64,000 nucleotides of DNA from Gonatopus flavifemur. Taxonomy: Eukaryota; Arthropoda; Insecta; Hymenoptera; Dryinidae. How positions within the stretch are numbered: the first letter of the stretch is position 1; each line of letters opens with the position of its first letter. The notes under the pieces are model-generated. The model was not told the DNA's origin and did not search any database. It saw nothing but the letters and a program-made list of their open reading frames with translations. The position numbers were made by a program, and so were the translations under genes. The stretch is from positions 7,440,001-7,504,000 of the forward strand of contig JAFFJZ010000014.1 in assembly GCA_018340375.1 (NCBI GenBank). Reading direction: 5' to 3'. Below are positions 31,590-43,243 of the stretch, piece after piece.

Positions 31590-33660
31590 GGACAGGATGA
31601 GAATATGCGAGGAGATTGGAAGAGTGAAGAACGAGGCACAGTTATTAGCTATGATTAAGAGGGGAAGGAGTGGTAGGAAGGAGGTTGTTGAAGGAATGGG
31701 GTTGGAACTTTGGGAGGAACACCTCATGAGACTGTTAGGAGGGGCACAGGGGAGAGTGAGGGATCGAGGTGCGAAGGGATTGAGAGAGGAGGATGATGAA
31801 CGTGGGATAGAGTTGGAGGAGGTGAGGGGAACGGTAGGAGAGTCAAGGGAGGAGGAGCGGTTGGGGAATATGGAACACCGGGCAAGGCATGGGTATATGG
31901 GAGTGGGGAGGTGGCGAGGTCGATATGAGGGATATTGAAAGGAATTTGGAAAGGGGGAAAGATGCCGGAGGAATGAGAGGAGAGGTCGATAGTTACAATA
32001 GTGAAGGGGGGGAAGGGGAAGAGAGTAGAGGACTACCGGGGTGTAGCGTTGACTACAGCGTTGTACAAAGTTTGCACTATGAAATTGACAAGAAGGTTGG
32101 GAAGGGAGGTGGGGGAGTAGGGGATGATATCAGGAGATCAGACGGGGGTTCGGAAGAGGGTGGGTAAGATAGACAACATATATGCTTCGAATCACATTAT
32201 TGGTACGGCAGCAGGAAGAAGGAAAGAGGGGCTCAAGGTGATTTTTGTGCATCTGAAGGTCGCTCCCGATACGGTAGATAGAGCAGTATCATGGGGGAGG
32301 TGAGGAAAAGGGGGGAAGAGGGGGATCTGATGAGGAGAATGAGGAGGTTGTGAGGAGATGAGATTAAGATGTGAGTCAAAGGGGGGGGGGTAACGGAGGC
32401 TTCTTGGACAGGGAGGGGAATTGAGCAGGGGTGTCCTTTGAGCCTCATGCCGTTTGATTTGCTGGCAGTGGACCTGGGAGATGAGGTGTCCGAGAGCAGA
32501 AGGGGGGTGGGGTTAAGGTAGGGGGCAAGAGAATTGGGTCGACATAGGTGTGTTGTCACAGGTGGACGAGTTACAGGAGGTGATGAGGGTGATCAGAAGG
32601 TATTTTGGGAGGAAGTGGCCGGAGGTGAATATATGGACAACGACGGTGATGAGGTTCAGAAGGGGAGGGAGAGAGTGATGGAGTGGTGTTGGAATGGGGG
32701 AAGGAGGTGGTGGAGGAAGTCGAGGAATATGTGTATTTTTGGTATATAATTCAGAGTAATGGGATGGTGAGGAGAAGGTTGAGGAGAGGAATAGAGGTGA
32801 TGAGGACATCATGGAGGATGGGGAACAGGAAATTAGGAGCGGATTGGATGAGGAGGTTGTGGATATAGGATAGGTTTATGGAAACGGTGTTGGAATATGG
32901 GGCGAAGATATGAGGGTGGGAAGAAAGATAGGGAATGGAAGGATGGCAGGAGGAATATTTGGGATGGATGCTTCAGTTGGATTGGAGGATCGGGTTACAT
33001 GGCAAGAGAGGAGTACAAGAGGAATGAGATGAAGGTTAGATTCAGGAAGAGGATTCGTTGATTTGGGGTGAAGTTCGGAGAGGGGTAGGCGGAATGATTG
33101 GTTGTGAAATGCTGGAGGGAGATGAAGGACAGCAGAGCGAAGGTGGGGTGGGAGGAGGGAAGGAGGGATTGTCTGGAGGAATGGGGCATGGAGGGGGAAG
33201 AACTGAAGACAGGGAGAAGAGAGGGACGGGCGGATGGAGGATTGAAAGAGAGGGATAGGAGGAGTCAGTTGATGGGGAGGAGGCTGAGAATAGGTGAGGC
33301 AAAGTATAATCGATGGTATGAGAGTTCAATGGTTGAGGGGATTCCGGGGTATTTGGAGGAGAACAGAGGGTTGAAGTGGGTGAGGTGGATGGAGAGGTCC
33401 AGGTTGGGAAACGGGATGAGGGAGGCGGTGTTGGCAGGAGGAAGATAGGAGGTTGTGCAGGATACGTGAAGGGGAGGTAGAGGTGTTGGAACATGTTTTG
33501 GAGAGATGCATGGGGGGGAGAGGTGAGGTTAGAGGAAAGGGTGAGATAAATATTGGGAGAGGACGGAGGAGGAGGGGGGTGGATAAGGGAATTGCAGGAG
33601 AGAAGGAGAAGGGCAGAGTCGGGGGAGGGGATTGGAGAAATGGGAGATGAATAGACGGAA
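31590..33660 (+). pseudogene. LINE reverse transcriptase and C-terminal region
   Basis: 31597-31938 is the segment leading into RT (MRICEEIGRVKNEAQLLAM, then LWEEHLMRLLGGAQGRV). 32030-32540, in mixed frames, holds YRGVALTTALYKV, NIYASNHIIGTAAGRRKEGL, APDTVDRAVSWG (palm block A with A/F-D motif) and GIEQGCPLSLMPFDLLAVDL (block B). A FADD-type block is not readable. 32683-33448 contains YFWYIIQSNG, then RRLWI, ETVLEYGAKI and a Trp-rich tail, and 33450-33500 has a CRIREGEVEVLEHVLERC zinc-type motif. The order and motifs are as in ant-type LINE pol proteins. Confidence 0.7.
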
Positions 33661-33825
33661 GGGTCAGAGAATGATTCCTCTCACCCACTCCATCGAGTGT
33701 GGATGAATTAGGTTAAGGTTAGATTTCGAATGTCGATTTAGGATGAGGTAGTTGAATAAGGGAGTTTCAGTGAGGTGTGACGGCGCTCACGAGCAATGTG
33801 AGGGGGTGTGATGAAAAATAAATGA

Positions 33826-33855
33826 AAGAATACATACATACATACATACATACAT
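33826..33855. repeat. (CATA)n tail of the LINE
   Basis: Six to seven CATA copies directly after AAAATAAATGAAAGAATA. It marks the plus-strand 3' end of the element. Confidence 0.85.
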
Positions 33856-34834
33856 ATAGATTGATCAAAATGGAACCAAACTCACAACATAGAGTTCATT
33901 GTTCTTCGGATTGAACTCGAAAAATCGAAATTTTCCATCTGTTCACACAGAACTCCAATTTGCATTGTGCAAGAAATGTGGGAATGGTTGGATATGTTAT
34001 GCTACTTGTTGGAAAACATCAACCCGAAGAGCCTATATAGTACAAGTACAACCCAGTATGTCACTAATTCTAGCAAGACACTCGAAGCATTTGTCAGCCA
34101 AAATAAATGGTAACCAGAAACTCGTTGATGAGTGTGCTCTTTTCTTCTTGCATGGTTACAAAATTCTCACATTGTCTTTACTCTCCCCGCGTTCCATGAG
34201 GAAATGAGTGAGGGAAAAGTAGAGAAGGAGTACAGAAAAAATAAGGAAATTTCGCAAGGATGAAGGAAACTTCCCTACAGGATAGCCCGCGCATTTATCA
34301 ATACAATGGAGTCATATGTTTGATCGTTGATGGAAGGTGTCCCCAGAATACAGATTCGAATCCGAAGTCGTTTGTGAGTACTGATGAATTATAATTCGCA
34401 AACGATCGTATTTTCAGGGAAGCAACCTGGAACATTATTCCACGTGAACAAATAAACCGAATAACACACAAGAATTGATGAAGAATTTTGGAAAAAAACT
34501 CTCCCCACTTCCTTTTACAACACTAGAATTCCTCAAGAGTCAGATATTTGCAAGCTCCCTTGAAATCCATCAGTTTTCTCAAACAATTTGAAGAGAACTC
34601 GGGAACTCCCGATGAATGGGATTCTCTTTGAAACCTCCCGAACATTTCAGAATCCTGAAAGGAGTCAGGAAGAATTGCTGTTTCAGAATTTGTTAACCCT
34701 TCAACGACCGAATGTGCTGAAATCTTACCTCGATTTCAACCTGATACCATTCGGAAAAAAATGGGGGACTAGCAGTGAGGGATCAATATCTCACATCTTT
34801 TGGATCGCTCTTCCGAAGGGTGTACACAAAATCT
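33856..34834. other. No feature recognised
   Basis: Nearly 1 kb of AT-rich sequence with short ORFs only. Confidence 0.35.
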
Positions 34835-35515
34835 TTGAAAAACAACGTCTCATTACTGTTTTTGGCAAAAATATCCGAAAAAACGCGATTTCTCAATGAC
34901 GATATTTTTATAAATCAAATTTTTCACTGTGAAGCTACTACTTTGGCGTCTTCTGGAGTTTCGGAAACGTGTTCCCGATACTTCAACTTGGAAAATGTGG
35001 TTCCTAAAATTTTGATTTCCATCGTTTTTTGGATGCAAAATGGCTTCTGAAAGCCAAAATTCGCCGAAATCTCTTCAGTTTTGGATTTCCCAAGTGTTTT
35101 CATAACCCTATGATATGAGTTATTCGAAGATATGGATTACTCATTCTGATATATCAGAACAATATGAGCTCGTATTATGGTATCTGAAGATGGCAGTACT
35201 TACATAGTAAGAGAAGAACGGGTATATTTCGAGCTTCATCAGAGACCAAAGAAGTACAGCACTCACCAATTGTTACCATGTACGCCCACATAACCCAACA
35301 ATTCGAAAAGGATTCCTGATGGATTCATTTGGGACTATAATGATTCAAAATGGATTCATTATGAACTCTCCCTCAACGGTTGTGCTGTGTGGGTGATTTT
35401 AAATATATCTGAACTGGAATCCAGGGTGCATTTCCCAAAATCCAGAATGATGAATCCAATATAGTTCAATGCGGATGTAATAATGAATTATTTCCAAAAA
35501 CTATTCGATGGAATT
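34835..35515. repeat. Dispersed repeat, left copy part 1 (inverted partner at 52.8-53.5 kb)
   Basis: Reverse complement of about 52830-53500. Shared landmarks: GAAAAACAACGTCT, CGGAAACGTGTTCCCGATAC-like, CATCGTTTTTTGGATG, CTCATTCTGATATATCAGAAC and a nested ~109-bp MITE. Orientation is opposite to the 53 kb copy. The open frames in it are not supported as genes, since the partner copy does not keep them. Confidence 0.85.
35285..35393. mobile_element. 109-bp MITE of the CCCASATAGCAC group
   Basis: Begins CCCACATAACCC and ends GCTGTGTGGG. The interior is self-complementary around ATGGATTCATT. Also present in the inverted partner at 52938-53047, so insertion predates the duplication. Confidence 0.75.
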
Positions 35516-35924
35516 AATGTTGTAGAATTCATGTCTCTCCCAGTTGCAAATTCCGGGATGGATGGGATTCTCAAATTCGCATATGGCCCCAGTTTCCCAC
35601 TCGGGTCCTGCCTGGAACCACTCGGGTTCCCGCTCGACATCGAGCGAGTCCCCACTCTCGATCGGTCAGTTCCCTGACCAAGACCTGACAGGCGTATCCC
35701 GGGTGGGGAACTGAGTCAGCATCCCAATTTGGGAATCCTGCGCGTGCACGAATCCACAGCTGGATTGAACTTCCAAATTGTTCATCTTTTCCAATAGTTC
35801 CAAAATTTTTCAATCTCCAATGTTTCTCAGCTGTTGTGAAATGGCACAAAAAAAAAATCTCGATGTGTATGAATGATTCAATTCCTCTTGTTCTGATTAT
35901 GGAATGAAAGCTGCGATTCAGGCT

Positions 35925-37655
35925 TTATTGAGCATGAGCTTCATTGAAACATCCATCGCAGTAATACAAAAAACGAGTCTCACAAAATTCCCTCGTTCGA
36001 ATTTTACAACTCGAGGTACAGTAGTATCGTGGTGGATGTGTGTTCTCTTTGTCGTGTGCAGAAGGTCTCGCTTTGTTTGTTCTGTTTAGATAATCTCCCG
36101 CCACATGCATGGCAAAATCTTTCGTGGTAGCCTTCACTCTCTTACTCTTGGGACAAATATTGTACAAAATTGTGACGTCAGTTAGTGCCGTTTGAATGAG
36201 ACGGATGAAAATAATCCAGGTCCATTTTTTGGATCTCACAACTGGCTGTATTTTGTTGCAACGTTGATCGTGCAGGTCAACTCCACCCATGAACTGATTG
36301 TATGTGAGAATCGCTCTGGGAAATTCCAGTTGTTTTTTCTGTTTCTGACCCTTCTGCCGGCGCTCAACACTCCCCAATGGTGTCACTCCAGCTGCAGTGG
36401 ACAGAATACTCACGGGCCCAAAGTCCATCACTGTCATGGAATTCATGCCACTCTTTTTGTCATGTTTGACATCATACTTCCCTCTTTCATCGGTTTTTCG
36501 AATGTTATTTCGCACACTACCTCTATTCTCTCTCACTGTGCCGGTAGCACATAATCCATATTTCCTCAAATGGACCAGTAGATCTGGGCGAGTGAACAGA
36601 TTATCAAAATAGATCTGCAGTCGATCTCGGTTATGCAAGGATACATCCAGGGAGACTGATTGTAGCATGTTGATTACTACACGACTACCAAGGGGACAGT
36701 TGGATAATCTCTCGTTCCTTTCAGAATTTTCTCCACAATATATTCCAAAATCGGAGAGGTATCCATGGGCACTACAGAGAGCCCATAATTTCATCCCAAA
36801 CCTCACAGGTCCACCCCTCATGAACTGTGTCAGAACAGATCTGCCATAAAATTTCAACATCATCTCATCTATTGACAATGCAGTTGGAAAAACTCCAAAT
36901 TGAATCAGATTTCGTCTAAAGATATCTGTGGATTTCTTTCTAAGGTAGACCCTGTCGGTATTATCTTGATCTTCAGGTTGATGGAACTTTATTCTTGATT
37001 TGATGGTTTCAAATGTCTTGCGAGACATTGCACCTACTACCGGTTCAGCTTTCAAATGTGGATCCTGAGACCAATAATCTCTTCGAGATAATCTCTCATT
37101 GTACATAGTGAATATAATGATAGCAACAAATACTTTGAGGTCACTGATTGACATCTCGTAATCGTTTTTCTTCGTACACTCAACGATATGGGTCTTGAGC
37201 TTGAATGAGAAGAAATATTCAAACCACTGTGTTGGAGAACTGTTCGTTATGTCGGTTTTACTCTTTTGACTCAGTATGATCTCATTTGCAAGACTTCTAT
37301 CACGGTTGTATTCTCCATCGACTCACTGATACTCATGATGAGCCCCCAATTTTTTGTGTGAACTGTTATAATTTTCATAAACACCATCATAGGATTTGAA
37401 ATTCGGCAAAGCATCACTAACATCTCCAATCTCAGGAGAATCTGATTCGGGTTGCCTGACATTTTCATCTATAGAAGTATCCGGTTCAGAACCACCAGAA
37501 TCATCAGCAGGAGGAATGATGTTGGCATGAACAAAATCTCCACGTTTGTCCAATTCAACTGAATTGTGTAGATTCTTTGCAGCCCCTCTCTTCGCTGGAC
37601 CTTTCTTCGCAGCACCTCTCTTCGCAGTTGTTGGATCGCACTTCCTTTTAGGCAT
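35925..37655 (-). pseudogene. piggyBac transposase with one in-frame stop
   Basis: From MPKRKCDPTT (37655) the frame is open to a single TGA at 37323-37325 (after AHHEYQ), then stays open for ~465 codons to the stop at 35925; total ~576 residues, normal for the family. An acidic N-terminus precedes the DDE_Tnp_1_7 core: WFEYFFSFKLKTHIVE, DLKVFVAIIIFTMYN, then catalytic Asp in ALSIDEMMLKF, Asp in YFDNLFTRPDLL and Asp in FMGGVDLHDQ. The C-terminus has the cysteine-rich domain (YYCTSSCKIRTREFCETR, YYCDGCFNEAH). The TGA could be a CGA-to-TGA change. TCA/GTGAGT at the same place resembles a splice donor, but no acceptor gave a sensible junction. Possibly active until recently. Confidence 0.9.
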
Positions 37656-37813
37656 CGTGGGATGAAAAAGATGTATGGATGATAACTTTATCCATATATT
37701 GAAATTCACGTGGAATTTTTAGTCCATTTGAAAACTCATTCGTTCACTTATCCAGGAAAATATGTTCATAAATCGTTTTTCTTGATCAAATGCACTTTCG
37801 AGAAATCTACTCA

Positions 37814-37951
37814 CACTGAGAACAACGTATAGTGGTGATAACAATAGGATTGCTGTCAGACCCGAATTGAGGGTATAATATGGATATCACAGCCAAACTT
37901 CTGGTTGTAATTTCTATACTATTGTTATCAGCACTATACATTTTTTCAGTG
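37814..37951. mobile_element. 138-bp MITE with CACTGAGAA ends
   Basis: CACTGAGAACAACGTATAGTG at the left pairs with CACTATACATTTTTTCAGTG at the right. TGATAACAATAG faces CTATTGTTATCA inside. TA follows the right end (37952-37953); the left has CA. It shares end motif and TA preference with the element at 55942. Confidence 0.75.
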
Positions 37952-38344
37952 TACAACAATTTTCCAAGTTCAACTGATAATTCTGTATAGCTATTAGGTC
38001 GACGCGAAGGTTTTGAGGAATCAATTATGACACAAAACTTTTTTTTTCAAATCCCACAAGAATATCGCACATGGACGAGCTGTGACATCAGCTATCATCT
38101 TATTCGACACAAATGACTCCAGGGAGGTTCAACTTCATTGGAAATACTCGATCACAACGTAGTTCAATTGAGAATGTCTCAAGTGCGAAGGCCCAATGAT
38201 CGCATCAAACTCGGCAGGTGGAAATCATCAACGTACAATGATGGATTTTTATTGGATAACCAACCACCCAATAAAAATCAATTATTATGTGATGATAATT
38301 TCGATTTGTCAGATTCGGTGGGATAATTGCGCCCTCCCACTAAG

Positions 38345-38585
38345 AACATTTTCCATTGAACTGAATTGTGACTAAATATCTCTAATGAAGTTACATTCCC
38401 ATGGATGACTCTGCTTTCGAAGACGAAAGGAGCCCAACACGATTGATTACTGTATTCACATGAATCAATCCTATGTTCTCAGTGTCGCATATTGTCATTG
38501 AGCTCTAAATACATACTGGAGTGAGCGCACCGTTGTAAGCATTTCTGACGAGAGAGGGGGCCAAACGGTGGAGATTCTGTCTCGT
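38345..38585. repeat. Dispersed repeat, left copy part 2 (inverted partner at 52.57-52.79 kb)
   Basis: Shared with the reverse complement of 52575-52790: ATGACTCT, GAATCAATC, GAGCTCTA, ACTGGAGTGAGCGCACCGTT and CAAACGGTGGAGATTCTGTC. It is the second half of the repeat split by the piggyBac segment. Confidence 0.8.
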
Positions 38586-38795
38586 TCTAAGAAAATTTGA
38601 TTGGCTAATTCAGCGAAGATGGTGGCAATGAACGAAATACTACCTCAACCACAAATATTGGTCTGTTCATAAAATGTCAACATTAAATTTCCACTCCCTC
38701 CTTATGATTTCAAAACTTAGTCGTGAACAAATTAGTGAGAAAAACAAAATACAATAAATGCGATCATTGTCAGTAAAGAAAATTCTGTAGTATCC
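38586..38795. other. Spacer left of the gypsy element
   Basis: AT-rich, no feature recognised. Confidence 0.35.
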
Positions 38796-38799
38796 ACGT

Positions 38800-39338
38800 T
38801 GTAACATAAATGTTACAAGAAGAGAGGAGGAGAGGGCGCCAACGAGAAGGTAGGGGGGCAGCAGCGGCGAGACTCGTAATGAGTCAAGGTGGCAAAGGAC
38901 AGTGCGCCCCAGGTTCTTGCTACGCTGAGTGATTCAAAAAGCACTACTGTTTGCACGCCCTACGAGGCCATACAAAAGTACAGTGAAAGTCAATCTTTGT
39001 ACACTACCCCGCGATATTACGAATACTCTCCGCAAGTTCATCGGACCACGGATCCCCTCGAAGCCAACTGTACCTCCACGGCAACCCCCGCGGGACATCC
39101 ACTAGGCCCGGCCAGCCGATTGACACGATGACACACACCGACACCCACGACACTCACACTCATCCTACACACACACACAACTAGCGGTAAGGAACCAATG
39201 TTACGTCGTATCCTATTTTTGTGACCATTCGAAGAATATATCCATCGATATTATTGTGTCACATACGTGGGTCTCACTCTCAGTTTTCTGCATACTCTCC
39301 GTCTTCTGAAAGTCGCCTTCCAAAATCTACTCATTATA
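38800..39338 (+). repeat. 5' LTR of the gypsy element
   Basis: Starts TGTAACATAAATGTTACA, itself an inverted repeat, and ends CTACTCATTATA. It differs from the 3' LTR by scattered substitutions and a longer CACA-rich stretch at 39125-39180 (the 3' copy lacks about 18 bp there). Confidence 0.9.
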
Positions 39339-39339
39339 G

Positions 39340-39357
39340 TGGTGCCGAACACAAAAA
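39340..39357 (+). promoter_or_regulatory. Primer-binding site
   Basis: TGGTGCCGAACACAAAA, one base after the 5' LTR. The TGG start is the complement of a tRNA CCA end; I did not identify the tRNA. Confidence 0.6.
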
Positions 39358-40319
39358 CCCACATACATCACATACGAGCACACATACACACTCGAACAAA
39401 CAAAGACACATCATTGAATATACATACACACCGAACATACTTACGAATACAACACATATATACACACTGAAACACATAAAAACACAACGAATTTTTCCCC
39501 TCTGAGATTTCGCACGCCTCTATCCATCTATGTTTATACACGAAGTCGGATAGAAAAAAATATACAACAAAAAGCAATACACATATATCATATTAAACAC
39601 GTAAAGACAAGATATAAAGGAGAATAAAAACGTTGCAAAATCAAGAAAATTGATCAGAAACCGATTAAACACCGTGTATATGAATTCCATAGAACAAACA
39701 ATGAGAAATACATTATATTCAAAGGAAATTATGAAGGTACGAATATCATACGAAAATATTGAAGCGTGTGTGTGCGCGCATGCATGCATGTAAGAAATCA
39801 TAGGAACACGCGTACACACACGCGAATGAGCCTAGAACGTGAAGGAAGGCATACATATCGTACAGAACGATAATCTACGCGCAAGAAGAAGAATAACCTT
39901 GAGCGCGGAGTAGAGTATCGTTGACGCGATACAAAGACATAAGACATAAACAACATTCCTGAGACGATACAAAGGACAAGAAAGCACGTATGAACGAATC
40001 GATTGAACAAATCGAAGTCTAAAATCCCTTGATAAATCCAAATTGAAGACGAATAATTCAAAAGTAATAGCACGAAATATTAAATAGAAATTCAATTGAA
40101 CAGAATGATCAGCAGAATCAGAAATATAACTACACATATTACTGGACACACAAACCATACAAAAGACGAGCGGAGAACACACATACACACATATAATCAT
40201 GTATGTGACACATACACACAAACACCAAGAAAACTATACGAACTGACAATACGAATAGCACCAACTCTACAATACACACTCATACTAGGAATAGACAGTC
40301 TGAAAATGATGCAAACACG
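39358..40319. other. Gypsy leader region, no gag recognised
   Basis: A/C-rich with many ACACATAC-type repeats. No plus-strand ORF with gag, nucleocapsid or protease motifs. Long minus-strand frames rich in Val, Phe and Cys are the complement of this bias. Confidence 0.6.
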
Positions 40320-43243
40320 ATGAACTGGAAATTGAAAATTACATCCAATGAGAACAAACACGATAAACACTCAGAACAAAAAGAAACAAAGGAAAACGAA
40401 ACACGAAACACTAAGACAGGAAATAGAAAAACGAAAATCACACAAAAACATAGCACACGCAGGGGGAAAGTACTATTGCCAACACCACAAATCAAAGCGA
40501 ACACAAAACTGTACCCAAACGCGCCAATATTAGATAAAAAACAAGTAGAGGAAATGCTATGCGGATCAGATCTCCAAAAACAAGAAATAGAATTCGTTAA
40601 CAGTATAAAAGGATTAAAAGTATACGGAAAAAAACAAATCGATAAAATAGTACAAAAATTCACACAAAACACAGAGGACACATTACAACACACAGAACTA
40701 GTGAAGCACAAGATGAAACTAGAAAAGAACGAACCGAAAAAACAAAAACCTTACAACACATCACCAACAATTTCACAACACATGCACATAGAGGTAGATA
40801 GAATGTCACAACAGAATATAATAGAGCCATCCAACAGTGACTGGTCAATCCCAGTAGTCATGATCCAAAAACCGAATAAAACATATAGATTTTGCATCGA
40901 CTTTAGATACTTTAACTCACTCACAAAAAAAGACGCATACCCAATACCAATAATGACAAACATACTAGACAAACTGAACACAGTAGACTACATATCAAAA
41001 ATTGATTCGAGCCAAGCATATTTTCAAATATTATTAAAAGAGAACAGCAGACAAACGACGGCATTCACAGAGCCGGGAAAAGGATTATACCAATTCAAAA
41101 GAATGCCATACGGACTGACGAACGCACCCGCGACATTTCAAAGACTAATGGACAAACTAATAGGACCGGACTCAGAACCCTGCGCATTTTCATACCTAGA
41201 CGACATAATAATAGTAACAAAAACCCTAGAAGAACACCTTCATTGGCTAAGAACAACCCTGCAGAAGATTAAAAATGCGAAGTTAACAATAAACAGGGAA
41301 AAATGCGAATTCGGATGCACACAGGTCGAATACCTAAGATACATAGAGAACAGAAACGGATTACACATAGACGGGGACAAAATACAACCAATATTGAACT
41401 ACACCCAACCGAAAACAATGACAGATTCGTAGATCAATGGGTAAGACATCATGGTACAGAAGATTCATACCAAACTTCGCCCAAAAATCGGAACCAATAA
41501 GCAGATTATTAGAAGGGAACTGCAAGGAAAAATGAGCAAAAGAACAGGATAAAGCGTTGCAAGGAATAAAAGACATACTTACAACACCACCAGTATTGAA
41601 ACAACCGGACTTCACAAAACCATTTTTCATACACACAGATGCCAGCAACATAGGACTGGGAGCAATGATTACACAAACACACGATAAAACTGGACACGTA
41701 ATAGCGTACGCGAGCAGAACACTGAACGACGTGGAAAAAAACTACTCAGGAACAGAGAAAGAGTGCCTAGCGGTAAAATGGGCGATAGAAAAGTTTAGAC
41801 CGTACATAGAAGGGGAAGAATTCACGGTAATAACAGATCACGCGGCGCTGAAATGGCTACATAACCTGAAAGACCCTGAATGCAGATTAGCTGGATGGGC
41901 CTTAGAATTACGACACCATGATTACGAAATAATAAATAGGAAAGGAAATGGACACTACGTCCCAGACGCACTATCACGACAAAACACAGAAAAAACAGCA
42001 CACATAACACAAACAACAGATACACGGTACAATTACAATAAGCAAGTACAGAAACACCCGGACGAAAACAATAATTGGACGATCAAAGACGAAAACCCAT
42101 ACTTTTACAGACCAAACCCACTACACTCAGATATACTGCCAGATAATAACCCATGGAAACTAGTAGTACCAAAACAGTTACGGAGGAGAATCTTAATCGA
42201 AAATCACAATAACCCACAGGCAGGTCATCTAGGGATCGAGAAAACATACGCAAGGATAGCAGAGAATTGCTTCCGGCCAGGAATATACGGGGACGTGACC
42301 AGATACGTGAAAAAAGGCGAGAAATGCCAAAAATCAAAGGTTGATCAACAAAAACCCGCAGGGCTCATGGGGTAAAGAATCGTAGAGGAACCCTGGACAG
42401 TAGTATCGATGGATATAATGGAACCCAAACCAACAACCAAAAACAGAAACCAATACATATTAGTTATGACGGATCTATACACAAAATGGACAGAAGTAGC
42501 ACCCATGAGGGAAGCCAATGCAGAAACAGTGCAAAAGATAGTTAAAACACAATTAATATCCAGATGGGGAACCCCCCGGGTGATAGTAACAGATAACGGC
42601 CAACCATTCGTGAATAAACCAATGAAAAAGCTCACAGAAACACTAGGGATCAGACACATGACAACACCCCCATACCACTCACGAGCAAACCCAGTGGAAA
42701 GAAGCAATAGAACAACCAACGCAATGATAAGAACATTTTCAGACGGTAACCACGAAAACTGGGACGAACACTCAGAAGATTCACAGTTCGCAATCGACAC
42801 GAGCAAACACAGCACCACAAAATACACATCAGCATTCCTAAACCTAAGCAGGGAACTCACACCACTACAATCATCAAAACACGACGTAGAAAACACAAGA
42901 AATAGAAAACACAGACATAAATCACTGGACAGACAGACTAAAGAACCTACAAATAATTGGAGAAGAAGTACAAAAACACTTATCAGAAGCAAACGAAGCA
43001 CAAACACATCATTATAATTCACGCAGGAGAAACACAGAATTCGAAATGGGAGATAGAGTATTGAAATTGTACCACATACTATCCTCGAAACAGAGAGGGA
43101 CAACAAGTGAATGGGATAAAAAATATACAGGCCCATACACAATCATAAAAAAATACTCGCTGCTAGTATATGAATTATCAAATAGGCAGGGAAACTCTAC
43201 CGGAAGAATACACATGAAAAATCTAAAAAGATTCTACGAATAA
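40320..43243 (+). pseudogene. Gypsy pol: RT, RNase H, integrase, with breaks
   Basis: 40320-41432 covers the pre-RT region and RT: YRFCIDFRYFNSLTKKDAYP, RMPYGLTNAPATFQRLMD, and the catalytic SYLDDIIIV. After a frame change near 41430 and a TGA near 41535, 41557-42375 gives FIHTDASNIGLGAMI (RNase H), YASRTLNDVEKNYSGTEKE, a zinc-binding region (HLGIEKTYARI, CQKS) of integrase. An in-frame TAA at 42373-42375 separates it from 42409-43017: VMTDLYTKWTE (Asp), VIVTDNGQPFVN (Asp), NPVERSNRT (Glu). 43046-43243 is the C-terminal beta-barrel-like end (YTGPYTIIKKYSLLVYEL). No protease seen. Inactive. Confidence 0.9.

Larger units (their letters stand above)
28640..33855 (+). mobile_element. Purine-rich ant-type non-LTR retrotransposon, 5.2 kb, degenerate
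   Basis: The plus strand is extremely G/A-rich throughout. Pieces of ORF1 protein, endonuclease, RT and C-terminal cysteine region appear in the right order, ending in a short UTR and a (CATA)n tail at 33826-33855. Frame is lost many times. The resulting Ser/Pro/Leu-rich ORFs on the minus strand are complement artefacts. The polyprotein style matches a LINE lineage abundant in ant genomes. Copy length suggests near full length. Confidence 0.8.
35530..38330 (-). mobile_element. piggyBac-type element splitting the dispersed repeat (ends approximate)
   Basis: The 52.6-53.5 kb copy of the dispersed repeat is continuous, whereas this copy is split into 34835-35515 and ~38345-38585. The ~2.8 kb in between holds a piggyBac transposase and matches the usual piggyBac element size. 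I could not identify TTAA duplications or clean TIRs at the borders, so the ends are estimates. A GC-rich patch at 35575-35730 and a 138-bp MITE at 37814-37951 also lie inside. Confidence 0.6.

Noticed and set aside
28673..33688. Many long minus-strand ORFs rich in Ser, Pro and Leu (up to 194 aa)
   Set aside because: They are the complement of the purine-rich plus strand of a LINE whose motifs read on the plus strand. Low complexity, no domains.
34588..35050. Overlapping plus-strand ORFs of 91-103 aa
   Set aside because: They fall in a dispersed repeat whose inverted copy at 53 kb does not keep the frames.
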